Source: Magicicada septendecula (taxonomy: Eukaryota; Arthropoda; Insecta; Hemiptera; Cicadidae). From it: 64,000 bases of DNA. The stretch's first letter is position 1. The number at the start of each line of letters is the position of its first letter. The notes under the pieces were generated by a model. It was not told the origin of the DNA, searched no databases, and saw nothing but the letters and a program-made list of their open reading frames with translations. Location of the stretch: NCBI GenBank assembly GCA_034769895.1, contig CM068367.1:1314929046-1314993045 (forward strand). Direction: 5' to 3'. The position numbers and the translations under genes were made by a program. Below are positions 11,481-22,810 of the stretch, piece after piece.

Positions 11481-11934
11481 CGAAGGGTACCGGTATTATT
11501 GTCGAAGCAGAGTCTTGTACAAAACCTTTCACTGTTCGTCTCCTTCTGTTGGCTTCACAACGCGTGGCGACTTTCAGCCTTCTCATCGATCTTCAATCAT
11601 TCCGTTCTCTTCTATATAATCTCTAGCTTCTTATTCGCATATGTCTCGACTCAAATCATCCTCTTCGTCGTCCGTCCTCTCTTCCGTGGTCTTGTTCTTA
11701 TTAGTCTTCGCATTAGTTCCCAGTCTGATTCTGTCTTAGTTGTTCTCACCGGACATCATAAATGAAAGGGCCCTGCCGATCTAATCTTCGACTTTCGACA
11801 AATCGTAAATCGCCAGCTATTTATACCATTTGATCGAGTTCATGATGGGATAGTATTATCCAATATTTATTACCGTTTCGTACATCATCATCGTCATCTA
11901 CATCTGAAGGTCATGCCTTGTCGAGTTAACCATG
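11481..11934. other. Unassigned DNA
   Basis: This is pyrimidine-rich on the plus strand, and an 88-codon plus-strand frame there is unconvincing. An ATC-rich simple run near 11885 probably belongs to the tail of the LINE relic that follows. Confidence 0.4.
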
Positions 11935-12410
11935 TCACTTGTCGATTCTCTCCATCACTGTGCTCTTTAAACCGCAGTACGATAGGAAGTTCATCTCCTT
12001 TCCCATGTCTTTGAAAAGAGATGCTCCTCTTGGTCGTCCTCTTGGTTTTCCCTCAACATCTTTCTTTCAAAAATGTTACTCAAGCATTGACTGTGTCGTA
12101 ACACGTGCCCGATCAATTTTGCCCTTTGCCCTTCTTCTTCTAATCATTTTTAAAAGTGATCAATGTTCGTTTACTTCTGCGAGGACTTGCTCATTACTTT
12201 TCTTATCCAACATTTCGCACAGGCTGAAAATTTTGTGTTGAGATATTCGGAACCGTTGTCGTCTCTCCTGATCAGTGCGCAAGCCTAACTTTCCTATTTC
12301 ACCGCCATTCTAGCAAAACTCTTATATAGTCTCAGCTTTAGTTTTCCAGAGTGATCAGTCCCTCGACCGGCACACCATTTCGTCGTCCATCTGCTGCCAA
12401 CCTTTCGGTA
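11935..12410 (-). mobile_element. LINE reverse-transcriptase C-terminal relic
   Basis: Minus-strand frames, broken by frameshifts and stops, read in order ERRQRFRISQHKIFS, SNEQVLAEVNEH, LLKMIRRRRAK, LIGHVLRH, EGKPRGRPRGASLFKDM, then NFLSYCGLKS. This is the usual order at the end of insect LINE reverse transcriptases: IGHVLR, GRPR and the final YCELK-like box. It is 5'-truncated, inactive and old. Confidence 0.7.
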
Positions 12411-13254
12411 TAAAAAAGATAATATTTGAGAAAGTACCCAGCGCGGCATTGTTCTTGATCAAAAGGAAGTACGACATATGTAACACTCAAGATATAGACT
12501 TAACAATGACTCCTAAGTACAAAAACGTAGGAGTGTGATTACGGACCTCATGTTTAACGTTACGATTTGCAGACTCCAGTCAGTTATATCCGCGAGTAGG
12601 CCTACACGTACTATAGGCCTAAGTAGTTTTTTCACAAAATAGTAATTTCTTGTTATGAAGTGTAACGTATCTTTAAAGACTTCGTTTCAACGTGTGAAAT
12701 TTTGAGAAGTTACAAAAAATATTAGATATTAAAAATCGCGGTTAGATTTAAAATATTTAAAGTTATACCTTTTCACTCTTCGCTTTGGGGTCAGTACCAT
12801 ACTATTACAATACGTACTGTACATGAACTTGAAAATAAAGTGGAATCCATTGGAGATAAAGGAAAGCTATCACATGACCAAGAACTATTGAGAAGGTAGT
12901 AAAAAGTGTGAGCAAGACCTGGGGACAACGAAACGTGTTAAATCTTTAAAGGGAAAGAAAACCACATCATCTCTATACTTGTCACGTTGTAATCTGTTCG
13001 TCATGAACCTACTGAATCAGAACAGTGCCAGGGTTTGGCAACTGATTTTAAATTGCTTAAAACACTCCCAACAAATATAAACGACGGAATTGATTATTTA
13101 TTATAAATAATAATTAATAATCCTTTCACACAGCAGGTAAAACCAATTTGTTTAACTCACTATGTTGTCATAGCGACACAGTAGGCCTACAAGTGTCCGT
13201 GTCTGTCAGTGACAGAACCCTTGGCGTAACCGTTTCACCGAATTCGCCCGTGAT
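12411..13254. other. Unassigned AT-rich DNA
   Basis: I see no gene or repeat in this stretch. Confidence 0.5.
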
Positions 13255-13370
13255 TCATTTCGCTCGTTCGAATTAATTGAATTAATTGTCGTGGTGACTA
13301 TTGTATTCATTGATTTGTTTGTTAATTGCGAACGGCGCGGCGCCTTCGCCCTTTATGCAATATGATGTCA
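13255..13370. promoter_or_regulatory. Candidate homeodomain/POU site cluster
   Basis: Dense TAAT/ATTA core words (AATTAATTGAATTAATTG, then TTAATTG) are followed by a GC block (CGGCGCGGCGCC) and TTTATGCAAT, which resembles a POU octamer half. The mix is unusual for the surroundings and suggests a conserved non-coding element. There is no direct proof. Confidence 0.2.
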
Positions 13371-14124
13371 CCAGTTGTGTGATACAAGAGGAAATACTGT
13401 ATTTATAGTAAACAACACGCTTACTTTATCCTGTATGAACGAGCATAAACGACATGACATGCACGCCGATACAAGTCGCGTTCCTAGAACAAAGGATAAG
13501 TGAAATTTATCTTCTTAATTATCGATAGAAAATGGTGGCAGTCAGGCATTTCCAGTGCTCACTCACGCGAATGTGCGCACTCTTACAGTCACTAGCAGGC
13601 ATTGAAAATAAAGCGGATGTATTAGTTAACACACACCTGTTAATAATGTATTACACACTTTGTGTGTTTATTTATAGCAAAATATTTTATACTCTCCTAT
13701 ATGCCCTCACCGCGGTCGTGAAATATTATTTTATGTAGTAGAGTGGCTGCGTAACTCAGTTTTTGAGTATACACGTTCTTTAGCAAAAATAACAAATTTT
13801 CCGTAGCATTTGTACCTTGAAACGGCTGACTGAATGGAGAGAAACTTCAAACTGAACTGAAGGTCAAAGTTCAAAGTGTAACGGTTTTAGTAAATTTACG
13901 AAGGCTTTAGGTGAGGTTTCGGAGTTACGTTAAGAGAATTGCGATACCAATATCATATATCATGCATATCATATCCATATCATGCATTACAGACCGTCAG
14001 AAGTTCGTATGTAGACTATGATTTGAATTTTAGCAACGAAAAACAATTGCAGTAGGTCTTATCTCAAGGGGTCAGACAGAGTTCTGTCTCCTACGCTTTT
14101 AGGTCAGGTTTGCTTTATAAAGAG
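13371..14124. other. Unassigned DNA
   Basis: I see no gene or repeat, apart from short ATATCAT repetitions near 13950-13985. Confidence 0.5.
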
Positions 14125-14532
14125 ACTCAGTAGCATAGTTAGGAGTTGCTTTCTGGGGGGGGGGGAGACTAGCTTAAAGGTTGGCCTCCCTATTTTTCTC
14201 AGGACTAATGAAAAATTAGGATTCTTTCCGTATAATTTTATAAATCTATTTTTTTAAATTCTTGGGTCTCAAAGTTGCAGAGTGAACCGACGTGAATATG
14301 TACGTTATTTACCAAATGTTAATTGATAGCCATTATTAAGAAAACTCTAATCTTATTTTGTTAATTTGAAAATATTGTAATTCCTTTTATTTCTACAATT
14401 ATTTATAAGCCTTATGTCAACACACGCAACTGGCTTAGAAGTGGCCCTACGATTATGGAATTTCGATGAAATTGTTAATAGCTCTGTGGGAGGATTCATG
14501 CCCCCGATACACCCCCCTAATTACGACACTGG
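14125..14532 (+). mobile_element. MITE-like dispersed repeat, copy 1
   Basis: It starts CAGTAGCATAGTTAGG and ends CCTAATTACGACACTG, which are inverted versions of one another with a few changes. The interior aligns with 17047-17334 through a poly-G/GAGACTAGCTT block, a TTCC(C/G)TATAATT block and ACTGGCTTAGAA. The CAGTGGCGTA-type ends are common among hAT-like non-autonomous elements. No exact 8-bp duplication was found. Confidence 0.55.
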
Positions 14533-17046
14533 AGACGCTGCATCATAGTGATGACGGCAGAGAAACCGAAAACGATGACATTCGGTGCATGCCCAATTAA
14601 AACAAAACTTTTCTTAAATAATAACTCTAGTGAATAGTTAGTGTTTGACGAGACGTGAGTTTTCAATATGATAGACATGGAAATAATAAGCTCGGTATCA
14701 GTTGACGTGTGGGGTACGATAAGGGGCACAAAGTAGGAGAATATGCTAAGTTTACAAAATATCTCGCTGTTGATGTAGTTGTTGGGCTTCTCGATAGAGA
14801 GACAGTGTTGTCTCTCCCCACCATGCACAGCTGCGGGTTCACATCCTCGATAAACTCGATCCGCTAGACGCTTGTCGAAGGCAGTAGCAGTCTAGCAACG
14901 CTGCAGGTAAACTGCTAAAACATAGTCATTTTCCCTCATTGCATGGCATGAAATCGTCAGATCTGTTTTGTACCGGTGTGGTAGCACGCTGAACAGTCGG
15001 CTTCTGTAATACGTCGTTACAAATAAAACGGCCTTCAACGTAACCAATTGAATTTACTGTCACAGCTGCAGTCGATGGAAATCTTCAGAGAACCCTCACG
15101 ACGACGCGACGTGTCAAAACAGACACGTACGTACGCGCGCGCACTTTTTCTTTTACAAAGGTACAAGGAACTGCATCCTAACTGTCATCGCGGGCGTGTG
15201 TGTGTGCACGCGCGCGTCTCCTCAATGCAGACGTCGTGTGATGTCCAGGGTTATTGTCCTGTCGCGTAGACACGTACGTCGTCCATGCAGTGCACACTTC
15301 AATACACAAGATTCCATTTTATTATGACAGCTGCGAAAGTTTGTCACGATGCACGAGCTTAACTTAAACGAGTGTCCCATTCTTACACCGTGCATTTGTA
15401 TTGAGACAGGACAAGTCGTATTTATCACGTTTTCAGGTCTAGTTTGCTTTTTTTTTTTGGTTTCCACAACTTAACGCAAATATGTGTTTACATAAGCACT
15501 AGTACCCAGAATATATCTTGTTGGCCTACATCTAGAAATTTAGATGTTTAAGGCACGTAATTACAACTGGTTTATTTCTGTGACTAAGGCACGGAAGGCA
15601 AAGAAATAGACTGTTTGATCAGCTTAACCAGTTTAAATGGGATAATGGAATTTTGAACAGAAAGCATTCGCCAGAGCGACCTAACAACTTTACAATTTGG
15701 CCATCCACCGAACACTGATCTGTGGTTAATACTGCCTCAGCCAAACGCTTGACAGTCGGAAAACTTTGATGTAATAATGTGTTCTCAAAAATAGGGCACT
15801 GTCCCGACACTGCTTCTGAGCACCAATCAGACCCTATTGTCAGTAAGATGAGATTATCGTTTTGAGTCCACATGGTCGCAGCGTTGTCACAACTAGTACT
15901 CACCAACCTCAGCTTCTCACCCTCAATAAAGCTGGTCCGTCTCGTCGTAGTCATTCTGCTGTCGTTATATGGCCTTTATTTCCGTGGTGCGCGGAAACAG
16001 GCAACAACGAAACGGCATTTATTGAGGTAAAAAATAGATTACAATTGATAACCGCTGCTTTACTGCCAATGGTAACGGTTTCGACGATGGACTAGACGTC
16101 TTTTGTATGTGGCCAGTGGCGTATCGCTGAATGGTGAATTTCTCATTGCACAGGTGTGGAATGTGTTAGGACGGTAGTTATTGTGAAATAAACAAGGGTT
16201 AAAGATTTGCTTCCAATCCACTTCTGTCTGCTTTCGTACCCGTTGTAATCTGTTGTATTAGTAGACATCGCTTTTACCGCCTTAACTGGTTAGGTTGTTG
16301 GTCCTGCGGGCTGGCATCAAAGTTTACCGTAGAAAAACACAGAAATTTTCTGTTGGTAAACCTTTTTTTTTCTCTAACAAAGAGTAATACTAAGCATCAT
16401 ACTAACAAAGAGTACTATTAATCATATTTGTATTAAACGATGTATAGTTTCTCTCATTTTATTATACATCACATCTTTACATACTTACTCTGACGTGTTT
16501 CCTCGCGTCAGTAAATTTTTGAACGATAGTACGCGAGAATCGCACTTTTATTGTAAAATTAAAGTGTTACAACAATGAATTTTTATAGTTTACTTGTGCC
16601 ATTATTTTCTTTATTAAATACGACGTCTCGCGAGGCGCGAGTTGTGAGATGTGCAGTGTCCCGGGTCTCACTTAGGACTACTGCCACTGGGTCAGATTGA
16701 ATTCATTTTATACAGTTTTACTTAATGGAGGGGCTGAAGCGATTCTCGTTGGTGGATTATACCACCGTTGTCCGCCGATCAGGGGATTGCGGATTACACG
16801 AGCAGCTCTATCGTAGAATCTACGCGCCGGGCGTCTCAAGGTGTCCTCAAAGATCGGACAACTAGACCTCTTCTCAAAGCACGAGAAGAGATTTTCCGGG
16901 GACTTTACAGGCGAGGTTAAGTTCTCTGTTGAGAACGCGCTGGAGCGCCGACCTATGACAGCATGCAAGGTAACTTTACTAAATACGGTATTAATTTCTC
17001 GACTTTATAAATAGTTTACACTTATTATGTTACCAGAATATAACCA
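14533..17046. other. Unassigned DNA, including CpG-rich 15090-15270
   Basis: Around 15090-15270 are many CpGs and alternating ACGTACGT/CGCGCG words, without a supported gene. Two minus-strand frames (15619-15954, 111 codons; 16708-16968, 86 codons) share a CPIFE-N/D-TL word but match nothing I know. Confidence 0.4.
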
Positions 17047-17336
17047 ATGGGTCAGTAGTGGCGTTACTAAGGAGTGCTCCTGGAAGGGGGGACGAGACTA
17101 GCTCCTGTGGGGGGGGTATGAGACTAGCTTGAAGATGGATTCCCCATTTTCCGCAGTACAAATGAGATATTCAAGTTTCTTCCCATATAATTATTTATTC
17201 AGTTATTTAAAAGCCTTATTTTAACACACAACTGGCTTAGAAACAGGCCTACGTTAAGTGATTGTGGAATTTCACTGAAATTTTTAAGAGCTTTGATAAG
17301 GAACGATCCCTCCTGAGTGAAGTTAGTTACGTCACT
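17047..17336 (+). mobile_element. MITE-like dispersed repeat, copy 2
   Basis: This is a second copy of the repeat at 14125-14532, in the same orientation. Its ends are AGTGGCGTTACTAAGG and TTAGTTACGTCACTG, which are inverted matches. The first 120 bp contain a local duplication of the G-run/GAGACTAGCT block. Confidence 0.55.
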
Positions 17337-18369
17337 GCCTCACATACTGTACTTAATTTGCAAAAACTCTATTTTATTATGTACAGTATAATGTAAATAC
17401 ATTGTGGTTTCTTTAATCGCGTAAAGAATGAAAGTTATTTATACTTACTGAAATCTGCTCGGCAAGCTGTTTCAATAGACATGTTCTCTGTCTACTACTA
17501 GTCATAGTCAGAATAGTTTTAAAGGTATGTTTCACTGTGTGGAGGCAGAAAAAGCCACCGAGATTGTCTGTCAGTCAATGTAAGGAATACAGTCCTGTCC
17601 GGTGCCAATTAACCGACTGTTGGAAGAAGGAGACCGTGTCGACAGTTTAGAGCTTACAATTATCTCTGTGCGCACACGAAGCTGCAGAATCTACGACCGC
17701 GCGTTATAAGTTGACAAGGTAAATTATAATGGAGTTTTCGCAGCAGTTGGATGAGCCGACAAATACGTCAGGTGGCACACAGATGGCGCTTGTTATGTGA
17801 AGTAACTGATGACGTTTAGTTAAGATAACAACATAACGTACTGAACATCTGTACGACAATTGCGAGTAAACGTCTCGGTGGTATGCGTTTATATCATTCT
17901 TCTACGACCTGTATAATCGCTACAAAATTTAATTAGAAAATATTCTGCCATTAACAGAGGCAGCTGACTGAAATAATAGGAGATTACTTCACCGTTTGTT
18001 TAGGTAGATCTATGAAGCTACATGCCAAAGTCAGTTGATAGACCAGGTGAATTAGACTCGAGGATAGACTAGACAGTATGCAGGCGACGCCACTTCCCCA
18101 CGTTTCGATAATGTTTTAAGTATACTATTCAGACAGTCTGTACATTAAAGAGCACACATAGAGCTGAGCTACATATTTCAACCTAACAGACATAGCCTAA
18201 TTGGAATTTGAAGATCTTACATGAAAGTCGCAGAGTTTCGTTATTTTTAATACACACGAGGAGAGTTGCCGAATGTTTTTTACGAGGGTAAGTGAGAATC
18301 TATATAGACCCCGGAACCCAGTAGTTCCTAGTAGTGTGGGACTCTAACCCCCTAAAAACACCTCCCTTA
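17337..18369. other. Unassigned DNA
   Basis: I see no gene or repeat in this stretch. Confidence 0.5.
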
Positions 18370-19180
18370 ATGTTACATCTGAGCAAGCTCATCCAGCAGT
18401 TTCTCCTTCATGTATTTTCCTTCACGGGTGATGGGGTAGAGCCCAGTAGCTAATCCCAAGATTATTCTGTCTTTCTCTCACGTAGAGTTTTATGTATCTA
18501 TACATACTAATTGGTTTCTATTGCGATACCAGATCATGTAGCTTCTGTCTTTTGAGTCGCCTCAGGACGTGTGGAACTTCTTCCACCACGTGTCGCATTA
18601 TTGGGTTATCGTGGATCTGAATCCTCTGATCATGTTTGTCTGCATATTTTCTTATTATTTCGCTCACATATTTTACATTGAAGACTCTATTTAGGTTATC
18701 GTTCCTTATATACTAAGGGGCATTCACTATGCTTCTGAATATTTTGTTCTGAAAGGTTTGCATCTTTTCTTAGTTTGTTTTCATTGTACAACCCCACAGC
18801 TGTATTCCCTAAGTCCACACAGGTTTCAGAACTTATTTGTACAACAGCAGTTTGTTTTTAACTGTTAGTTGCGAGTTACTTCCTACCAGCCAGTACATTT
18901 TTCTGTATTTTATGTTGAGCTCCTCCGTTTTTTTACATGCTCTATCCATTTAAGCTTCGTATTCAGCGTCATACCTAGATACTTTGCTGTGTTAGCACAT
19001 GGCACTTCCAGCCCATTAGTATAAACCCTTACTGGATCTACTTTTCTGTTGGTGAAGTTGATGTGAACTGATTTGGATTCATTAAGTTTGAATCTCCACC
19101 GCTTGGTCCATGCACATACTTCTGCGATAGAGGTCTGAAGTTAGTTTGCTGCTGCTTCAACCTCGTCGAATGACACAAAC
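18370..19180 (-). mobile_element. Jockey-clade LINE reverse-transcriptase fragment
   Basis: The minus strand reads SFDEVEAAAN, LQTSIAEVCAWTKRWRFKLN, ESKSVHINFTNRK, YTNGLEVPCANTAKYLGMTL, NTKLKWIEHV, then (after breaks) SETCVDLGNTAVGLY, IRNDNLNRVFNVKYVSEIIR and RRLKRQKLHDLV. This is the palm-to-C-terminus order of Jockey-type reverse transcriptases: W-rich LN-SK, YLG-TLD and the NIRNDNLHRDL-like box. Several in-frame stops make it inactive. It is 5'-truncated near 19180, and no clear poly-A or target duplication was seen. Confidence 0.85.
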
Positions 19181-19485
19181 AAATTGGAAAAAAAATGTAG
19201 GCTATATTTTACTCATTTTATAGGAGAGCAATGTTTATACGCTAAAGCAGCATACATGAATTTTAGCTTTTCTACGTCGATTTTTCCTTATAATGTTTTC
19301 TTCAACTTATGTTCGTTTGTGGCTTTTTATAGGTTACATTTGAAAGAATTCGTTGTTACAACGCACTTGAGCGCTTTGATACTATTTTTTAATTAACCAA
19401 CTTTTATTAGTGGATTTTGGGCCCTTTAGGTAGTACACGTAAAGTAATGAGCGCATTGCTAGCCATTACTTTAGTGATCCCCGAT

Positions 19486-19922
19486 CAGGGGCGTATTTGC
19501 TGGCGGGGGGGGCGAAAGGGACCGCCCCCCCGAAGGTCGAAACAAGTTAACGAGGAATATTGATAACCTCTTAATTTGTATACCGTTTTATTGTTTTTTT
19601 CCTTCTGCTCTGTACGCTAATATAGTAATAACTCGTCTTTAAGTATTCCAACTGGTTTATTCAACAGCATTTCCGGACACGTCTGAAACATGAAGTAGGC
19701 TTACAGGAAAATCAAATAATTATCTTGTAAAAATAATGTTTCAAAACGCTTACTTTTATTGTGTCATTACCGTTTACTGTAATAGGATTGATTTTAGGAT
19801 GTTAGCACACGTTTTTCAGCCACTTTAAAAAGTTAGTAATATTGATTGGTCTTAACTTGTTTTTACCTTTGTATGAAGCCGACTCGACCGGGCCCCCAGC
19901 CCAAATTATAGATACGCTACTG
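19486..19922. mobile_element. hAT-like non-autonomous element (MITE)
   Basis: The ends are CAGGGGCGTATTTGCTGG and, reversed, CAGTAGCGTATCTATAAT, the CAG-N-GGCGTA type seen in hAT relatives. Next to the ends are the G/C runs GGCGGGGGGGGCG and GGGCCCCCAGCCC. The flanks TCCCCGAT and TCTCCAAT (8 bp, 6 of 8 matching) could be a decayed 8-bp target duplication. There is no transposase frame, and the length is 437 bp. Confidence 0.5.
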
Positions 19923-19952
19923 TCTCCAATAAGTGTTTTCGAGCCATCTAGC

Positions 19953-19996
19953 TCATCATCATCATCGTCATCGTCGTCGTCGTCGTCATCATCTTC
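19953..19996. repeat. (TCA/TCG)n microsatellite
   Basis: This is an imperfect run of TCA and TCG units. Confidence 0.85.
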
Positions 19997-20150
19997 ACGA
20001 ACGATTCCTCGTCATCGTGAGCTAAATCGCTCCATAGCGCTAATCGGGGATCACTAAAAGGACGGATAGTAATAAGTGATGGTTCTATATAAATGATATT
20101 TTTTTCATTTCACCGAAGTCTTACAGGCGAGGTCAGAATGGGCCTTGTAA

Positions 20151-20455
20151 ATAGTTTCTGAATATTGTCAATATTTTACGATAGTCTGTGAAACCAAGAA
20201 AGGAAGACGGTCGACTCTACACGCGCGTAACTTTTGAGCGAGTCACGTGTACTTCCGCGCTGTCGCGTGCTTCCGAATACGACAACAGGCGCGTTATAGG
20301 TATTTTATAGACAGTTCCTGAATATAATGTTACTTATCGATAATATTTATGTGAAACTAAAAGGAATACGGTGGACACTGCGTGGCGCGAAGAGTTTGTA
20401 CGAGCCACGTGTGTTCAGTCGCGTGTTTATGAATACGATAACAGTGCGTATATAT
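20151..20455. repeat. Diverged ~160-bp direct duplication with CACGTG sites
   Basis: Unit A (20151-20300) and unit B (20311-20455) align in the same orientation. The shared string order is A-AGTT-CTGAATAT, GTGAAAC, GGAA-ACGGT, GAGYCACGTGT, GTCGCGTG, GAATACGA-AACA, GCG. Each unit holds one CACGTG E-box (20244-20249 and 20406-20411). The retained CpG-rich core words suggest either an old duplication under constraint or a duplicated repeat. Confidence 0.6.
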
Positions 20456-20699
20456 TTGTAGACGACGACGTCAACCAGCAGCAGCGACGGGACGCGTGAC
20501 AATATTCGTTAACGTCGCCAGAATAAATTACCGGGCACTGTGTACGTTTTCACACTAATTCCGTATTAATGACATCGCTTAGCCGTGCTTGATAACCGAC
20601 GCTGCGTACGGTGAATATTTATTTTACACAAGTAATTCTCGTCTGCTTTGTTTGACGGACGTGCGAAGAAAAGAAGAAGACGACGAAGAGGAAGCAGAA
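20456..20699. other. Unassigned DNA
   Basis: This contains a short CAGCAGCAGCG run and no coding support. An open frame covers 20589-20936 but lacks an ATG start. Confidence 0.4.
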
Positions 20700-20795
20700 C
20701 GGCACGATCTCTGGCAATTTGTAATCTCGCTGGCAATTAGAGGCGAATTAATAATAGCGCCACGACCTTGGGCGCGCGCACGTGTGCTTGATGTA
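20700..20795. promoter_or_regulatory. Candidate conserved non-coding block
   Basis: The stretch around 20708-20785 holds CTGGCAATTTGTAATCTCG, GGCAATTAGAGGCG and AATTAATAATAGCGCC in close order. CTGGCAATT is repeated, with ATTAG and TTAAT homeodomain cores, and the block runs into a GCGCGC stretch. It looks more like an insect developmental enhancer core than a repeat. This is inference only. Confidence 0.2.
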
Positions 20796-21544
20796 TTTTT
20801 TGTGTGTGTGAGTGCGCATGTGCGTTATATTAATAAATGGCCTACACACTCCGTTTTTCACTCATACTACATACACATTCCTTCATGTCATCTTGAACAT
20901 GGAAAGAATTTTGAAATTACGTTACATAACGGTTAGCCGACGTGATTGACTTCAAAAATACAAAATGATTGACGTGCGAGGGGGCTCACACGAACCTCTG
21001 TGTGGGAAGCCGATTAATCCCTGTAATATCTGTCAAAATGTATTTGTTTTACGAATAAATAGGTGAAGGTTGTCCGTCCAAATCGGCTTTAGGTTATCAC
21101 AGTCACTTTCAGAAGCTCTAATCTAGGGTACGAAACCAAGTGTGGGCAGTTCTAACGACGCAAAATTTCACCGTTTGTCAGCCCGGCCTAAGCTGGTCTC
21201 TAGTTGTGTTCATAAAGTTTTCATTCGTTTTTATTGGTTTTCTTTAGTGAAACAAGATTATTTGGAAGCTGAAGTAAGTGGTTACAAGATATTTCGACCC
21301 TTGTGATCGATTCTAGTCAGACGAAGTAAAACACCCTTAAAAGGGACGTTGCGACGAAAATTGAAGAGAGGCGCAGAAACGTAGGTTAATAATAAATGAA
21401 TCTGGAGCTTGAAATAAACAGCAAAAATTTGATGCAGAGAATTACACTTTTGAACATGTATATACAATTTTAATACTTTGGGTTACGATTGAATAAGTAG
21501 CGTGATAAATGAAATAAAAACTGAATTTTTTTCTTTCTTCTCCC
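20796..21544. other. Unassigned DNA
   Basis: I see no gene or repeat in this stretch. Confidence 0.5.
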
Positions 21545-22810
21545 CTTCAAGGATTAGGTTATGTAAACCTGTTCCGGCACCCATCTCATTCTCAGACGAC
21601 CCATCTTGTGGATACAGGTTTGGCAATCCCGATGTACCCTAGCTGGATTCTCACTTTGCTTCAACTTGTCTTGGGTGAGATCCCTTCCTTTAGTCTTTTC
21701 TGTCTAGTCTCTCTTGACTGCCTCTTGTTCTTTTCTTACCCCGACGCTATTAGAGTAATCGAGGGCTAGGGTGTCTTCCTTTTTCAATTCTAATTTCTTA
21801 ATTTTGGGTGGCTTAGGATCTTAGAGTGCTCACTTATGCCGCTAGGTGAGCACTGGAAATACTAAGAAACTTTCAATATCGGAATAACTGATACAAAGTC
21901 ACCAAAACCCTATCTCAGGAAGAGAAAGGTGAGGGCGAATCTCCTGCGCCCCAAAACAGGGGTCTTTCGGCTAAGGTATGGTAACCCTGACAGAAGAGTC
22001 TCTGGTTCTCCTGGTAGGGGGTTGTGTAACGGGCCAGTAAACTGTTGATGTAAAACTTTAAATAATTGTGGGGGGGTGTCCAAAGCAGACTCGGGGTGAG
22101 GTCTGGAAACTGTGGCAGTAGGACCCTGGCAAAGAATAAGGTTTTGAATAAATGGATCGCGGAAAAATTAAAGTTGACTGCTGTACTCGGAATGTGAGAG
22201 AGATCAGTGGCATAGAATCTGAAGTAGCCAAAGTATTTGAAGAAAAAAACATAATTTAGTGCAGAAATAAATGGTATTATGGTTACCAATAAGTGCACAA
22301 ATCCTTAATGACAACGCGCGTGTTTTATGTTAACGTATTAAACTTAACATATACAAAGTCTTCTGGCTGTTGTCACTTATGATAGAGAAGCATGGACCTT
22401 GTTAATGCTGATGTACGACTTTTGAGGATATTCGAAATAAAAATTCACAGAAAAATGTATGGGCCAGTACGAGAGGCGAATGGGTCTTAGAAAATAATGG
22501 TGGAGAGAAAAATTATGAACTGTGAGTTAAGTCAGATCACAGAGAATATAAACATCGAAAGACTCATAAAGGGATATAATTGGATATGAAATAAAGCACG
22601 TAAAATAAAGAAGATATTAAAATGGAATCAGTTTGAAAAGGAGAATGACAGGAATACCAAAGAAAAGATGATCAATAATGTACAGAATGATTTTGTGATT
22701 GGGGGTGGGGAGGAATTGAAAGAGATTGTTATTGGAGAGAGCTAAATGGAAGAAATTTGTAATAAAAGGAAAAACCATCCCGATTTGGCGGGCAATAATT
22801 GAATTCAATG
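21545..22810 (+). mobile_element. Internally deleted LINE (5' end plus reverse-transcriptase C-terminus)
   Basis: Positions 21545-22130 resemble the long, CT-rich 5' leader of certain insect LINEs. At about 22152 an ATG opens MDRGKIKVDCCTRNVREIS then GIESEVAKVFEEKN, comparable to the start of an APE-type endonuclease (KI-TWNVR-L-GKE-E). From about 22370 the sequence jumps to a reverse-transcriptase C-terminal piece, REAWTLLNADVRLLRIFEIK then IHRKMYGPVREANG, and decays to about 22810. The endonuclease body and most of the reverse transcriptase are missing, so this is an internal deletion or two fragments side by side. Confidence 0.55.

Larger units (their letters stand above)
19471..20057. repeat. 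15-bp inverted repeat pair enclosing a MITE
   Basis: TTAGTGATCCCCGAT (19471-19485) and its exact reverse complement (20043-20057) bracket the 19.5-20.0 kb block, including the hAT-like element and a simple repeat. They may be the ends of an older host element. Confidence 0.5.

Noticed and set aside
14826-14860. GGTTCACATCC as a tRNA B box
   Set aside because: No A box at a usable distance and no cloverleaf could be drawn.
15619-16968. Two minus-strand frames sharing CPIFE-N/D-TL as a duplicated gene
   Set aside because: The shared word is short and the rest of the frames align poorly. Chance or an unidentified repeat is as likely.
20589-20936. 115-codon plus-strand frame as a gene
   Set aside because: It has no ATG start and no recognisable domain. 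The local conservation-like words suit non-coding DNA better.
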